Shown here in pieces: positions 45,444 to 53,088 of a stretch of DNA of 64,000 bases. The stretch is from NCBI RefSeq assembly GCF_000425145.1, contig NZ_AULF01000003.1, positions 229,345 to 293,344 of the forward strand, given 5' to 3'. The translations under genes and the position numbers were made by a program. Position 1 is the first letter of the stretch. Every line of letters starts with the position of its first letter. Below the pieces are notes generated by a model that saw only the letters and a program-made list of their open reading frames with translations, searched no databases and was not told the origin of the DNA. This stretch comes from Pedobacter glucosidilyticus DSM 23534 (GTDB lineage Bacteria; Bacteroidota; Bacteroidia; Sphingobacteriales; Sphingobacteriaceae).

Positions 45444-48163
45444 GATATAATCTCTATAGGTAATGTAAAATAAAAACAAGCACCAGATGTTTCGGCATCA
45501 ACAACGCCTATTTCCCCTTGGTGTAACTCTACAATTTTTTTGCAAATGGCTAAGCCTAAACCGCTTCCTTCTGCCTTTTTGGTTTGATTTTCTGTTTGAT
45601 AAAACTTATTAAAAACGTAATTTTTATCCTTGTCAGGGATACCTTCACCATTATCTGTGATGTTAATTTTTATACAGCCCTCATTCTCTAAAACCATTAC
45701 TTTTATTTCTCCATCCTTTTCACTACAATACTTAATAGCATTAGAAACCAGATTGTTAACCACCCTGGATAATAAATCCTGATCTCCGTGAACTATTGGA
45801 ATATGCTCTGGAAAAGAAGTAGATAAGGTGATATTTTTATCTTTTATTAATTGAGATAAAGCATGCAAGACATCCTCAACTAATTTTTTAATAGCTATTT
45901 CTTGATGATGTAAACTTTGCTTCCCAGATTCTAATTTCTCTAAATCCAAAACCTGAGTAATTAACCTACTTAAGCGTTCAATTTCTTTAATCATGGTGGC
46001 TAAAAACTGCTGTCTTTGTAAGGTATCTAATTCCGGGTTATCGTATAAAATTTCAGAGAAAGCCCTAATAGAAGTAAGCGGCGTACGTAGCTCATGCGTA
46101 ATGCTATACAGAAAATCATCTTTAATAATTTCTGCCTCTTTCATTTGCATATTGGCCAGTTCTAAGGCATCAGAAGCTTTTTTTAATTGTTCTGATTTTT
46201 GCTGCAATTCTTTATTTAAGCTGATAAATTGCTGAGATTCTTTCAGGATTTCTACAACTTCATTTAAGCTTATTTCTTCCTCCTTAACGATAGATTCTAT
46301 TAATATTCTTGATGATGCAGAACCAATAACACCTGACAGAATTTTTTCCGCATAAGTGATTAGGCGTTGGTCTGCATTGGCATCTTCTTGTAACAAATTA
46401 AGCTGATATCTTCTGGAAAAATGTGTCAAAAGCTGCTTGGTTTTCTCTTGTCCTAAGAATTGCTCCATTAAACTTTTAATTTCCTTTATTTTGATTTGCC
46501 CTGTTCTGTTAACTGAGGTTTCGTAAGCAACTCGATATTTAGAAACATTGATAAAAAGTTCAGCTTGTATTTCTTCTTGATTGGTTGATTTCGTGTATAA
46601 AGAGCCTAAAACGTATAATAAAACATTGATAAACATACTCCAAAAGAAAGCATGTGTTAAGGTTGTAAAAGCCGATAATCCAAATAGTTGATTAGGTTTT
46701 AATAATCCCAAACCAAATAAACCTTCACTTAGAATTTCTTTAGGTAATAACCCTGCCCCAATAATAGCCGGAATAATTAGCGTAAAAAACCAAATGATAA
46801 AACCACTGATGATGCCTAATAAAGCTCCATTTTTATTAGCCCGAGACCAAAACATTCCGCCAATAACAGCAGGAGCAAATTGCGCTACAGCTGCAAAAGA
46901 AATTAAGCCTGTTGAAACTAGCGAGTAACTTTCTGCTATCTCAGCAAAATAAGCATAAGCCAAAAGCAGGATTAGGATGATAGACAGCCTCCGGATATTT
47001 TTAATAGACCGCTCTACTTTATGGATGAAAATCTTTTTAAATGGAGTTACTTTAAGAATAAGTGGTATCAAAAAATTATTGCTTAACATAGTGCTTAAAG
47101 CAATAGTTTCCACAATAATCATCCCGGTTGCTGCAGAAAAACCTCCTAAATAAACTAATAAGGTAATCTCTTGATGCTGATATACAAATGGCAGAGAGAG
47201 TATACTAAAATCAGCCTCAAAATTTGATGATATAGGTAATAACTGCCCAGCTAAGGCTATCGGTAATACAAATACGTTAATAATTAAAAGATACAAAGGA
47301 AATAACCAAATAGCTTTGTAAAGATGTTTCTCATCAACATTTTCTACCACCGCAACTTGAAACTGCCTTGGCAATAATAACACAGCAAACATAGATAGGA
47401 TGCACATCACCAACCAATCGGTATAATTGTAAGAAGAGTCAAAAGTAAAACTCTTTTGCAATGCGGGTATGGCGGCGGCTCTGCTAAAAATATCATCAAA
47501 CCCATTAAAAAGAAAGAAAACAACAAAAATTCCGCCTACTAAAAAAGCTACTAATTTCACTATCGACTCAAAGGCTACGGCAGTTACCATCCCTTCATGT
47601 CTTTCTGTTGAATCTACTTTACGTGTACCAAAAATGATGATAAAAATAGCTAGTAAAACAGTTATCCAAAAGGGAATATTACTTAATAAAGAGATGTTTG
47701 TACTTGAACTGGTATGCTGAGGATGATTAACTAAAAAAGCAAAGGTTGTAGCAATTGCCTTTATTTGCAAAGAAATGTACGGAATTACGCCTAACACGCA
47801 AACAATAGTTGCTAAAGTACCTAAAGAGGTGTTTTTACCATAACGGGCAGAAATAAAATCGGCAATGGAGGTAATTCTTTGTGCTTTGCAGATTCTTATC
47901 ATCTTCCTGATAATCAAGAACCAAAGCGGTGCTGCAATAGTAGGCCCTATGTAAATAGCTAAAAAATCAGGACCAAAATCTGCCACCCTGCCAATACTGC
48001 CATAAAAAGTCCATGCGGTACAGTAAACCGCCATAGAAAGCGCATAAACGTAAGGCTTAAGTGTATTGCTGTTTTGGTTAGATCTTTTCTCAGCCCAATA
48101 AGCCACACCAAACAATAAAAGTAGGTAACCAAAAGAAAATATGACAACCAATAAAGTATTCAT
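45440..48163 (-). CDS. Sodium/solute symporter-histidine kinase fusion (CrbS-like)
   Basis: A 907-residue hybrid. Residues 1-530 form a 13-segment SLC5/SSS-type transporter domain; next comes a STAC-like linker (about 540-630), a coiled coil, and a HisKA/HATPase_c kinase with phospho-acceptor His near residue 689 (SITHELRTP), N box NNLVSNAIKY, G1 DNGEGIP and G2 GSGLGLAI. This layout matches CrbS, which senses acetate-related signals and controls acs. No PAS domain is visible. It overlaps its receiver gene by 4 bp. Confidence 0.93.
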   Translation of the reverse strand: MNTLLVVIFSFGYLLLLFGVAYWAEKRSNQNSNTLKPYVYALSMAVYCTAWTFYGSIGRVADFGPDFLAIYIGPTIAAPLWFLIIRKMIRICKAQRITSIADFISARYGKNTSLGTLATIVCVLGVIPYISLQIKAIATTFAFLVNHPQHTSSSTNISLLSNIPFWITVLLAIFIIIFGTRKVDSTERHEGMVTAVAFESIVKLVAFLVGGIFVVFFLFNGFDDIFSRAAAIPALQKSFTFDSSYNYTDWLVMCILSMFAVLLLPRQFQVAVVENVDEKHLYKAIWLFPLYLLIINVFVLPIALAGQLLPISSNFEADFSILSLPFVYQHQEITLLVYLGGFSAATGMIIVETIALSTMLSNNFLIPLILKVTPFKKIFIHKVERSIKNIRRLSIILILLLAYAYFAEIAESYSLVSTGLISFAAVAQFAPAVIGGMFWSRANKNGALLGIISGFIIWFFTLIIPAIIGAGLLPKEILSEGLFGLGLLKPNQLFGLSAFTTLTHAFFWSMFINVLLYVLGSLYTKSTNQEEIQAELFINVSKYRVAYETSVNRTGQIKIKEIKSLMEQFLGQEKTKQLLTHFSRRYQLNLLQEDANADQRLITYAEKILSGVIGSASSRILIESIVKEEEISLNEVVEILKESQQFISLNKELQQKSEQLKKASDALELANMQMKEAEIIKDDFLYSITHELRTPLTSIRAFSEILYDNPELDTLQRQQFLATMIKEIERLSRLITQVLDLEKLESGKQSLHHQEIAIKKLVEDVLHALSQLIKDKNITLSTSFPEHIPIVHGDQDLLSRVVNNLVSNAIKYCSEKDGEIKVMVLENEGCIKINITDNGEGIPDKDKNYVFNKFYQTENQTKKAEGSGLGLAICKKIVELHQGEIGVVDAETSGACFYFTLPIEIIS

Positions 48164-48165
48164 AT

Positions 48166-48366
48166 CTATTCTCGACTATCCTTTCTTACCACATAAAATA
48201 ATACGGCAATTATGAAAATCCAACCCATAAATAGGTATAAATACAGGGTTGGGATACCACAAATTAAAGAAGAGCGATTAAAAATTGAAAGTACAGGATA
48301 TAGCAATAGCACACAAAATATGGCGCTAAAGAAAACCAACTTTTCCTTCATTAATCGCTCTTTCAT
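48166..48366 (-). CDS. Small two-segment membrane protein (DUF3311-like)
   Basis: A 66-residue protein with two membrane segments and a central NRSSLICGIPTLYLYLF motif reminiscent of DUF3311, a family that accompanies SSS-type symporters. It ends 2 bp before the symporter-kinase gene, consistent with an accessory subunit. A Met at residue 6 (48351) is an alternative start. The family match is by eye and uncertain. Confidence 0.75.
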   Translation of the reverse strand: MKERLMKEKLVFFSAIFCVLLLYPVLSIFNRSSLICGIPTLYLYLFMGWIFIIAVLFYVVRKDSRE

Positions 48367-48371
48367 TTCTC

Positions 48372-48596
48372 TTAATCCTCCTGATTATACTCGCCTTGCA
48401 TAGCGTATAAACCAAAAACAAACATCCCACCTACTATGATAGGGGCTAAAATAAAGCAGTAAATAATGGCAGGTACTAAATCTTCCGTACTGCCTGTTGC
48501 AAATTTTGGAAGAGCCTGGCTAACCAATAAATAGTAACCAGCTGCAATTCCCAGAAGAATCCATACTATTCCTAATATTCTTTTTATAAAATTCAT
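48372..48596 (-). CDS. Small two-segment membrane protein (DUF6814-like)
   Basis: A 74-residue protein with two hydrophobic helices (residues 6-24 and about 42-62) and a short charged tail (GEYNQED). It resembles a Bacteroidota family I recall as DUF6814, found beside MHS transporters. It lies between the MHS transporter and the DUF3311-like gene, 5-12 bp from each, so it is part of the operon. Its function is unknown. Confidence 0.75.
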   Translation of the reverse strand: MNFIKRILGIVWILLGIAAGYYLLVSQALPKFATGSTEDLVPAIIYCFILAPIIVGGMFVFGLYAMQGEYNQED

Positions 48597-48607
48597 GTCT
48601 TTTAAAA

Positions 48608-50179
48608 TTAATCGTTCATAGCTTTTTGTTTACCAATGTAGAGTACTCCTATAATAAAGCATACTCCGGCAATAATAATTGGATACCATAAACCTTCTAA
48701 ATAAGGCTTATCAAAAGGTAATACCTGTCCTGCAGCGGCAGCGGCCTCATTAGCCGTAGTAGCTTGCGATGCTAAATAAGTAGCTATAGCAGGTAATAAT
48801 CCTCCAAAAACACCATTTCCAATATGGTATGGTAAAGACATAGAAGTATATCTGATATTGGTTGGGAACATCTCTACTAAAAATGCTGCAATTGGACCAT
48901 AAACCATAGCTACATAAATAACCTGTATCAGTACCAAAGCAACAAGAATATAAAAGCTCTCATTACCTACATTTACTATTTTAGTAATTTTAGCTTTACT
49001 CGCTTGCGCTGATGCTGAAATAACTTGTTCTGATAGCTCTGTATAGATAGTTCCATCTGTATAGTATTTGGTAGTTGTTATAGTTTTGATAGAATCTGAA
49101 GTGCCTTCTTTAAGCGAAACAGCAATATCCGTTTTTAATTGATCCTGAAGTTCTACTTTATTAGTTACATCTGCTGTCTGATAAATTTTATCATATATTG
49201 GTCGGTAAGTTAAAATTGCGACAAGCATACCCACCATCATGATACCTTTTCTGCCTATTTTATCAGATAACCAACCGAAAAACACGAAAAACCCTGTGCC
49301 TAGCATTAAACCTAAGGCAATGATATAGTTGGTTTGATCAAATTCTATATGACAAACGGTTTGTAAGAATGATAAAGCATAAAACTGCCCAGTGTACCAT
49401 ACCACACCTTGGCCCATAGTTGCACCAAATAAGGCTAGTAAAACAAATTTGAAGTTTAACTTTTTCCCGAAAGATTCTTTTAAAGGATTAGCAACGGTTT
49501 TACCCTCGGCTTTAGCTTTTTTAAATAATGGAGATTCATCCATATTTCTTCTAATGAAGTAAGAAACGGCTACCATCACAATAGAAATTAAGAAAGGTAC
49601 ACGCCATCCCCAATCTTCAAAAGAGGCTTTGTCCATTGCATTTCTAGTAATCAGAATCACAAAAAGCGAAATAAATAAACCTACTGTGGCTGTAGTTTGT
49701 ATCCAAGCTGTTCTTAAACCTCTTTTGTTAGGCTCAGAATGCTCTGCCACATAAGTTGCTGCACCACCATATTCGCCACCTAAAGCTAATCCTTGTAATA
49801 ATCTTAAAATCAAAACTAAAACTGGGGCTATAAAACCTATAGTGTCATAACTTGGTATTAAACCGATGGCAAAAGTTGAGAAGCCCATCAATAATAATGT
49901 TACCATAAAGGTGTATTTCCTTCCTATGATATCGCCTAATCTACCAAAGAACAATGCGCCAAAAGGCCTTACCACAAAACCTGCTGCAAAGGTGGCTAAA
50001 GTTGATAAAAACGCTGCTGTGGGATTGTCTTGCGGGAAAAATTTAGTTGCTATAATAACAGCTAAGCTTCCGAAGATATAGAAGTCATACCATTCAATGA
50101 GGGTGCCTGCACTGGAGACACCAATTACTTTCCAAAGGTTTTTTTTATCCACCTTTTGTTGCGGAACACTTTCTAACAT
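48608..50179 (-). CDS. MHS-family MFS transporter
   Basis: A 523-residue metabolite:H+ symporter of the MHS group (like ProP, ShiA, KgtP). Signatures include SSAGTLIEWYDFYIFGSLA at the N terminus, FGRLGDIIGRKYTF in loop 2-3 and LGGEYGGAATYVAEH. A hydrophilic insert of roughly 70 residues (about 330-400) separates the eighth and ninth membrane segments; standard members have only a short loop there. As the first gene of the acetate operon it is a candidate carboxylate importer, by inference. Confidence 0.9.
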   Translation of the reverse strand: MLESVPQQKVDKKNLWKVIGVSSAGTLIEWYDFYIFGSLAVIIATKFFPQDNPTAAFLSTLATFAAGFVVRPFGALFFGRLGDIIGRKYTFMVTLLLMGFSTFAIGLIPSYDTIGFIAPVLVLILRLLQGLALGGEYGGAATYVAEHSEPNKRGLRTAWIQTTATVGLFISLFVILITRNAMDKASFEDWGWRVPFLISIVMVAVSYFIRRNMDESPLFKKAKAEGKTVANPLKESFGKKLNFKFVLLALFGATMGQGVVWYTGQFYALSFLQTVCHIEFDQTNYIIALGLMLGTGFFVFFGWLSDKIGRKGIMMVGMLVAILTYRPIYDKIYQTADVTNKVELQDQLKTDIAVSLKEGTSDSIKTITTTKYYTDGTIYTELSEQVISASAQASKAKITKIVNVGNESFYILVALVLIQVIYVAMVYGPIAAFLVEMFPTNIRYTSMSLPYHIGNGVFGGLLPAIATYLASQATTANEAAAAAGQVLPFDKPYLEGLWYPIIIAGVCFIIGVLYIGKQKAMND

Positions 50180-50203
50180 AATTAAAATTCTAGGTTGTTT
50201 GGT

Positions 50204-50233
50204 TTATAAAAGTTTTATAAAGCTTGTTATAAA
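50204..50233. repeat. Three helically phased TTATAAA boxes
   Basis: TTATAAA occurs at 50204, 50215 and 50227, spaced 11 and 12 bp, so all face one side of the helix. They lie 25-54 bp upstream of the MHS transporter start, where an operator would act. Confidence 0.5.
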
Positions 50234-50284
50234 GTCGCTTAAAAACAAACCTCAATCTTAAAAATGCTAACTATATACATAAGC

Positions 50285-50716
50285 TTATTTAAACCTATCC
50301 CACTTGATGAGCATATATTTGTCTCCTAATTCTGTAACAATCATTCCTGCTCCTTTTAAATTCTCTTCCTGAGCATAAAAATCTATCAATTCTTGATGTT
50401 TAAATATTTTATATGAAGGTTTATAGACCGTTTTAACCGGTCTTGTTAACTGAAACTTTTTAACCCATTTCATTACGGAAACATGGCTTATACCCAACAA
50501 ACGTTCTATTTCTCGGTAAGAAACTCCCTCAACGTATAGCTGCAAAGCTTTGATGATGTAATAATTATCTACTTGTTTACCTATTTTATCTACAGTGAAA
50601 TAATATTGGCAATCTTTGCACTTAAAGCGTTGTTTATTATTGATAATTCCGCTTTTTACGATTTGAGTTGATTGACACTTGGGACAAGTTTTTTTAACTT
50701 TTTTTGATGTATCCAT
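50285..50716 (-). CDS. InsA-like zinc-finger/HTH protein (possible domesticated IS1 protein)
   Basis: A 143-residue protein resembling the DNA-binding half of IS1-type transposases. A four-Cys zinc finger uses Cys11, Cys14, Cys33 and Cys36; an HTH follows (about residues 67-90, SYREIERLLGISHVSVMKWV). No DDE catalytic domain, second ORF or terminal inverted repeats are seen, and the remaining 50 residues are non-catalytic. It lies 105 bp upstream of the MHS transporter on the same strand and may act as a regulator. It is the only DNA-binding protein in the acetate cluster. Confidence 0.8.
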   Translation of the reverse strand: MDTSKKVKKTCPKCQSTQIVKSGIINNKQRFKCKDCQYYFTVDKIGKQVDNYYIIKALQLYVEGVSYREIERLLGISHVSVMKWVKKFQLTRPVKTVYKPSYKIFKHQELIDFYAQEENLKGAGMIVTELGDKYMLIKWDRFK

Positions 50717-50922
50717 AAACTATAGCAAATTAGCAATAAATTCTCAATAAGAAATAGATAACTACATAAAAGGCTATTTATATGGCTTTGATTTTTAGCA
50801 ATTCACAGGAAAAGAAATAAATTCTAAAAATAATTGAGAATACTATTGTCTAATACATTTTATTTTCTGATATTTGCACACTCTTTGTAAAACTGAGTTT
50901 TAATAGAAAACACGATATAGTC

Positions 50923-51156
50923 ATGTCAAGAATTTGTGATTTAACAGGAAAAGCATCATTAGTAGGTAACCACGTATCTCACTCGAACGTGAAAACCAAA
51001 CGTAAGTTTCATCCTAACCTTCAATTAAAGAGATTTTATATCCCTGAAGAAGACCGTTGGATAACTTTAAAAGTTTCCACATCAGCAATAAAAACTATCA
51101 ATAAAATCGGTATTACCGAGGCTATTAACAGATTCATCAATAAAGGATCTATCTAA
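50923..51156 (+). CDS. rpmB: 50S ribosomal protein L28
   Basis: A 77-residue L28 with the SRICDLTGK opening and the KRKFHPNLQLKRFYIPEE block. A single Cys near the N terminus replaces the paired cysteines of zinc-binding versions, so this is the zinc-free type. It starts a run of L28, L33, DUF4295 and ftsY, an order I recall from other Bacteroidota. Confidence 0.96.
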   Translation: MSRICDLTGKASLVGNHVSHSNVKTKRKFHPNLQLKRFYIPEEDRWITLKVSTSAIKTINKIGITEAINRFINKGSI

Positions 51157-51183
51157 TTTAAAGACTTTTAAAACCGAAATAGA

Positions 51184-51366
51184 ATGGCTAAGAAAGGCAA
51201 CAGAGTTCAAGTAATTTTAGAATGTACTGAACATAAAGAAAGCGGAATGGCGGGTACTTCAAGGTATATCACTACTAAGAACCGTAAAAACACTCCAGAG
51301 AGATTAGAGATAAAGAAATTTAACCCTGTTTTAAGGAAAGTTACTTTACACAAAGAAATTAAGTAA
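51184..51366 (+). CDS. rpmG: 50S ribosomal protein L33
   Basis: A 60-residue L33 ([31 protein letters not shown]). It lacks the CxxC pairs of zinc-ribbon L33, so it is the zinc-free form. It is 27 bp after rpmB. Confidence 0.96.
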   Translation: MAKKGNRVQVILECTEHKESGMAGTSRYITTKNRKNTPERLEIKKFNPVLRKVTLHKEIK

Positions 51367-51402
51367 GAAATAGCTACCTGTTAGCATAAAATAATATTTA
51401 AC

Positions 51403-51576
51403 ATGGCAAAGAAAGTAGTTGCAACCCTAAAAACCGGAACCGGTAAAGAGTATTCAAAGGTTATTACTATGGTTAAGTCTCCTAAAACAGGCGCTTATAC
51501 CTTTAAAGAAGTTATTGCACACAATGATCATATCAAAGATGCTATCGTTGCTGCAAAAGAAGGCACTAACGCTTAA
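51403..51576 (+). CDS. DUF4295 small basic protein
   Basis: A 57-residue basic protein, MAKKVVATLKTGTGKEYSKV..., ending AKEGTNA. It matches DUF4295, a Bacteroidota family encoded right after rpmG; the position suggests a ribosome-associated or translation-linked protein, but its role is unknown. Short length keeps it below most ORF cut-offs. A strong terminator follows 21 bp later. Confidence 0.9.
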   Translation: MAKKVVATLKTGTGKEYSKVITMVKSPKTGAYTFKEVIAHNDHIKDAIVAAKEGTNA

Positions 51577-51597
51577 TTTAAAACTTCTATGATATTG

Positions 51598-51633
51598 AAG
51601 CCGTTCTAATAACCATTAGAATGGCTTTTTTTA
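51598..51633 (+). terminator. Intrinsic terminator after DUF4295
   Basis: AGCCGTTCTAAT pairs with ATTAGAATGGCT (one G-T pair) around an AACC loop, followed by seven T. It closes the ribosomal-protein unit before ftsY. Confidence 0.85.
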
Positions 51634-51649
51634 TTTAATTTTATACCCT

Positions 51650-52618
51650 ATGGGATTATTTGATTTCTTTAAGAAAAAAGAAAAAACTGTTGAAGAAAAA
51701 GAAGCGCTGGATAAAGGGCTTGAAAAAACTAAAGACACTTTTTTTTCTAAAATAAGTAAGGCTGTTGTTGGAAAATCTACAGTTGATGATGATGTTTTAG
51801 ACGAATTAGAGGAAATATTAGTAACCTCTGATGTTGGTGTTAGCACCACACTAAAAATTATAGATAGAATACAAGCGAGAGTTGCTAGAGATAAATATTT
51901 AAATACAAGCGAGCTTAATGGTATTCTTAAAGAAGAAATTCAAGCATTATTAGAAGAAAACAACTCTTCAGACTTTCAGAATCTAGCTTCTTACACTAAC
52001 CAAAAACCTTATGTAATTATGGTAGTTGGCGTAAATGGCGTTGGAAAAACTACCACCATAGGCAAGTTAGCTTATCAATTAAGAGAAGCCGGACAAAAAG
52101 TTGTTTTAGGTGCTGCCGATACATTTAGAGCTGCAGCTGTAGACCAAATTAAACTTTGGGGAGAGCGTGTTAACGTAAGAGTAGTATCTCAAGGCATGAA
52201 TGCCGACCCTGCCTCTGTTGCATTTGACACTTTACAATCTGCTGTGGCAAACCAAGAAGATATAGCTATTATTGATACTGCCGGAAGATTACACAATAAG
52301 GTAGGCTTAATGAACGAGCTTTCTAAGATTAAAAATGTCATGAATAAAGTTGTACCTGGTGCACCTCATGAAATTTTATTGGTTTTGGATGCTTCAACAG
52401 GGCAAAATGCTATTGAGCAGTGTAAGCAATTTACGCAAGCAACAGATGTTAACGCCTTAGCACTAACTAAATTAGATGGTACAGCCAAAGGCGGTGTAGT
52501 TATCGGAATTTCTGATCAGTTTAAAATCCCAGTAAAATATATTGGTGTTGGCGAAAAAATGACCGACTTACAGCTTTTCAATAAAAAAGAGTTTGTGGAT
52601 AGTTTGTTTAATACATGA
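51650..52618 (+). CDS. ftsY: Signal recognition particle receptor FtsY
   Basis: The membrane-bound SRP receptor GTPase that docks SRP-ribosome complexes at the translocon. The 322-residue protein has a short charged N-terminal segment instead of the long A domain of E. coli, then the N domain and the GTPase: GVNGVGKTTT (G1), DTAGRLHNK (G3) and TKLDGTAKGG (G4). Its TGA stop codon is the first three bases of a repeat bounding the GxxExxY cassette. Confidence 0.97.
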   Translation: MGLFDFFKKKEKTVEEKEALDKGLEKTKDTFFSKISKAVVGKSTVDDDVLDELEEILVTSDVGVSTTLKIIDRIQARVARDKYLNTSELNGILKEEIQALLEENNSSDFQNLASYTNQKPYVIMVVGVNGVGKTTTIGKLAYQLREAGQKVVLGAADTFRAAAVDQIKLWGERVNVRVVSQGMNADPASVAFDTLQSAVANQEDIAIIDTAGRLHNKVGLMNELSKIKNVMNKVVPGAPHEILLVLDASTGQNAIEQCKQFTQATDVNALALTKLDGTAKGGVVIGISDQFKIPVKYIGVGEKMTDLQLFNKKEFVDSLFNT

Positions 52619-52649
52619 TTACTCAGATTGATTTGATTACACTGATCTC
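52616..52649 (+). repeat. Left tandem/inverted repeat of the GxxExxY cassette
   Basis: TGATTAC recurs at 52616 and 52634, each followed by a CxGAT half, giving an 18-bp period. The first copy includes the ftsY stop codon. Confidence 0.7.
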
Positions 52650-52668
52650 AAGATAATCTATCTATAAC

Positions 52669-53050
52669 ATGGCAGAATCAAATTTAGTAAAAGATACTCT
52701 TACACATAAGATAATTGGATGCTGTTATGAAGTGCATAAAGAATTAGGCCCAGGTTTTTTAGAAAAAATATACGCTAGAGCTCTTATACTTCAATTTAGT
52801 AAGGAGAATTTGAAATTTGAGTATGAAAAAGAATTCACAGTTTTATTTCAAGGACAATCTGTAGGTAAATTTAGATGTGATTTTTTTAGTAGAAAATAAA
52901 ATTATTGTTGAATTAAAATCAGTCACAGGAATAATGCCTAAACTTTTTCAAAGTCAAGTAATATCTTATTTAAAAGCTAGTAAAGTAAAAACCGGTTTGT
53001 TAATAAATTTCGGCAATACAAGCTGCGAAGTAAAAAGATTCTCTGTTTAA
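52669..53050 (+). pseudogene. GxxExxY protein, frameshifted
   Basis: The first 75 residues (HKELGPGFLEKIYARAL contains the GxxExxY motif) end early at a stop; the missing half resumes one base later as VENKIIVELKSVTGIMPKLF and runs to a stop at 53048. One extra base in the run of seven T at 52881-52887, or the A after it, restores a full protein of about 126 residues, the usual family length. GxxExxY proteins have a PD-(D/E)XK-like fold and no known function. Whether this is a true mutation, a sequencing error or a programmed shift cannot be told here. Confidence 0.88.
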
Positions 53051-53055
53051 ATACA

Positions 53056-53087
53056 GTGAAATCAAAAAATCGGTGAAATCAAAAAAT
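53056..53087 (-). repeat. Right tandem/inverted repeat of the GxxExxY cassette
   Basis: GTGAAATCAAAAAAT occurs at 53056-53070 and exactly again at 53073-53087, a 17-bp period. On the minus strand it resembles the left flank. Confidence 0.75.
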
Positions 53088-53088
53088 A

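Larger units (their letters stand above)
52616..53087. mobile_element. Candidate GxxExxY cassette bounded by inverted repeats
   Basis: About 472 bp between ftsY and rimO. The left flank holds two copies, 18 bp apart, of a TGATTACxCxGAT unit; the right flank holds two copies, 17 bp apart, of GTGAAATCAAAAAAT. The left core (52624-52644) matches the complement of the right core (53054-53073) at about 17 of 20 aligned positions. The ftsY stop codon lies in the left flank and the rimO ATG starts 2 bp after the right flank. No recombinase is present. Confidence 0.5.

Noticed and set aside
50285..50716. A complete IS1 insertion sequence
   Set aside because: There is no insB/DDE open frame next to it, and no matched terminal inverted repeats or target duplication could be seen; only the DNA-binding half is present.
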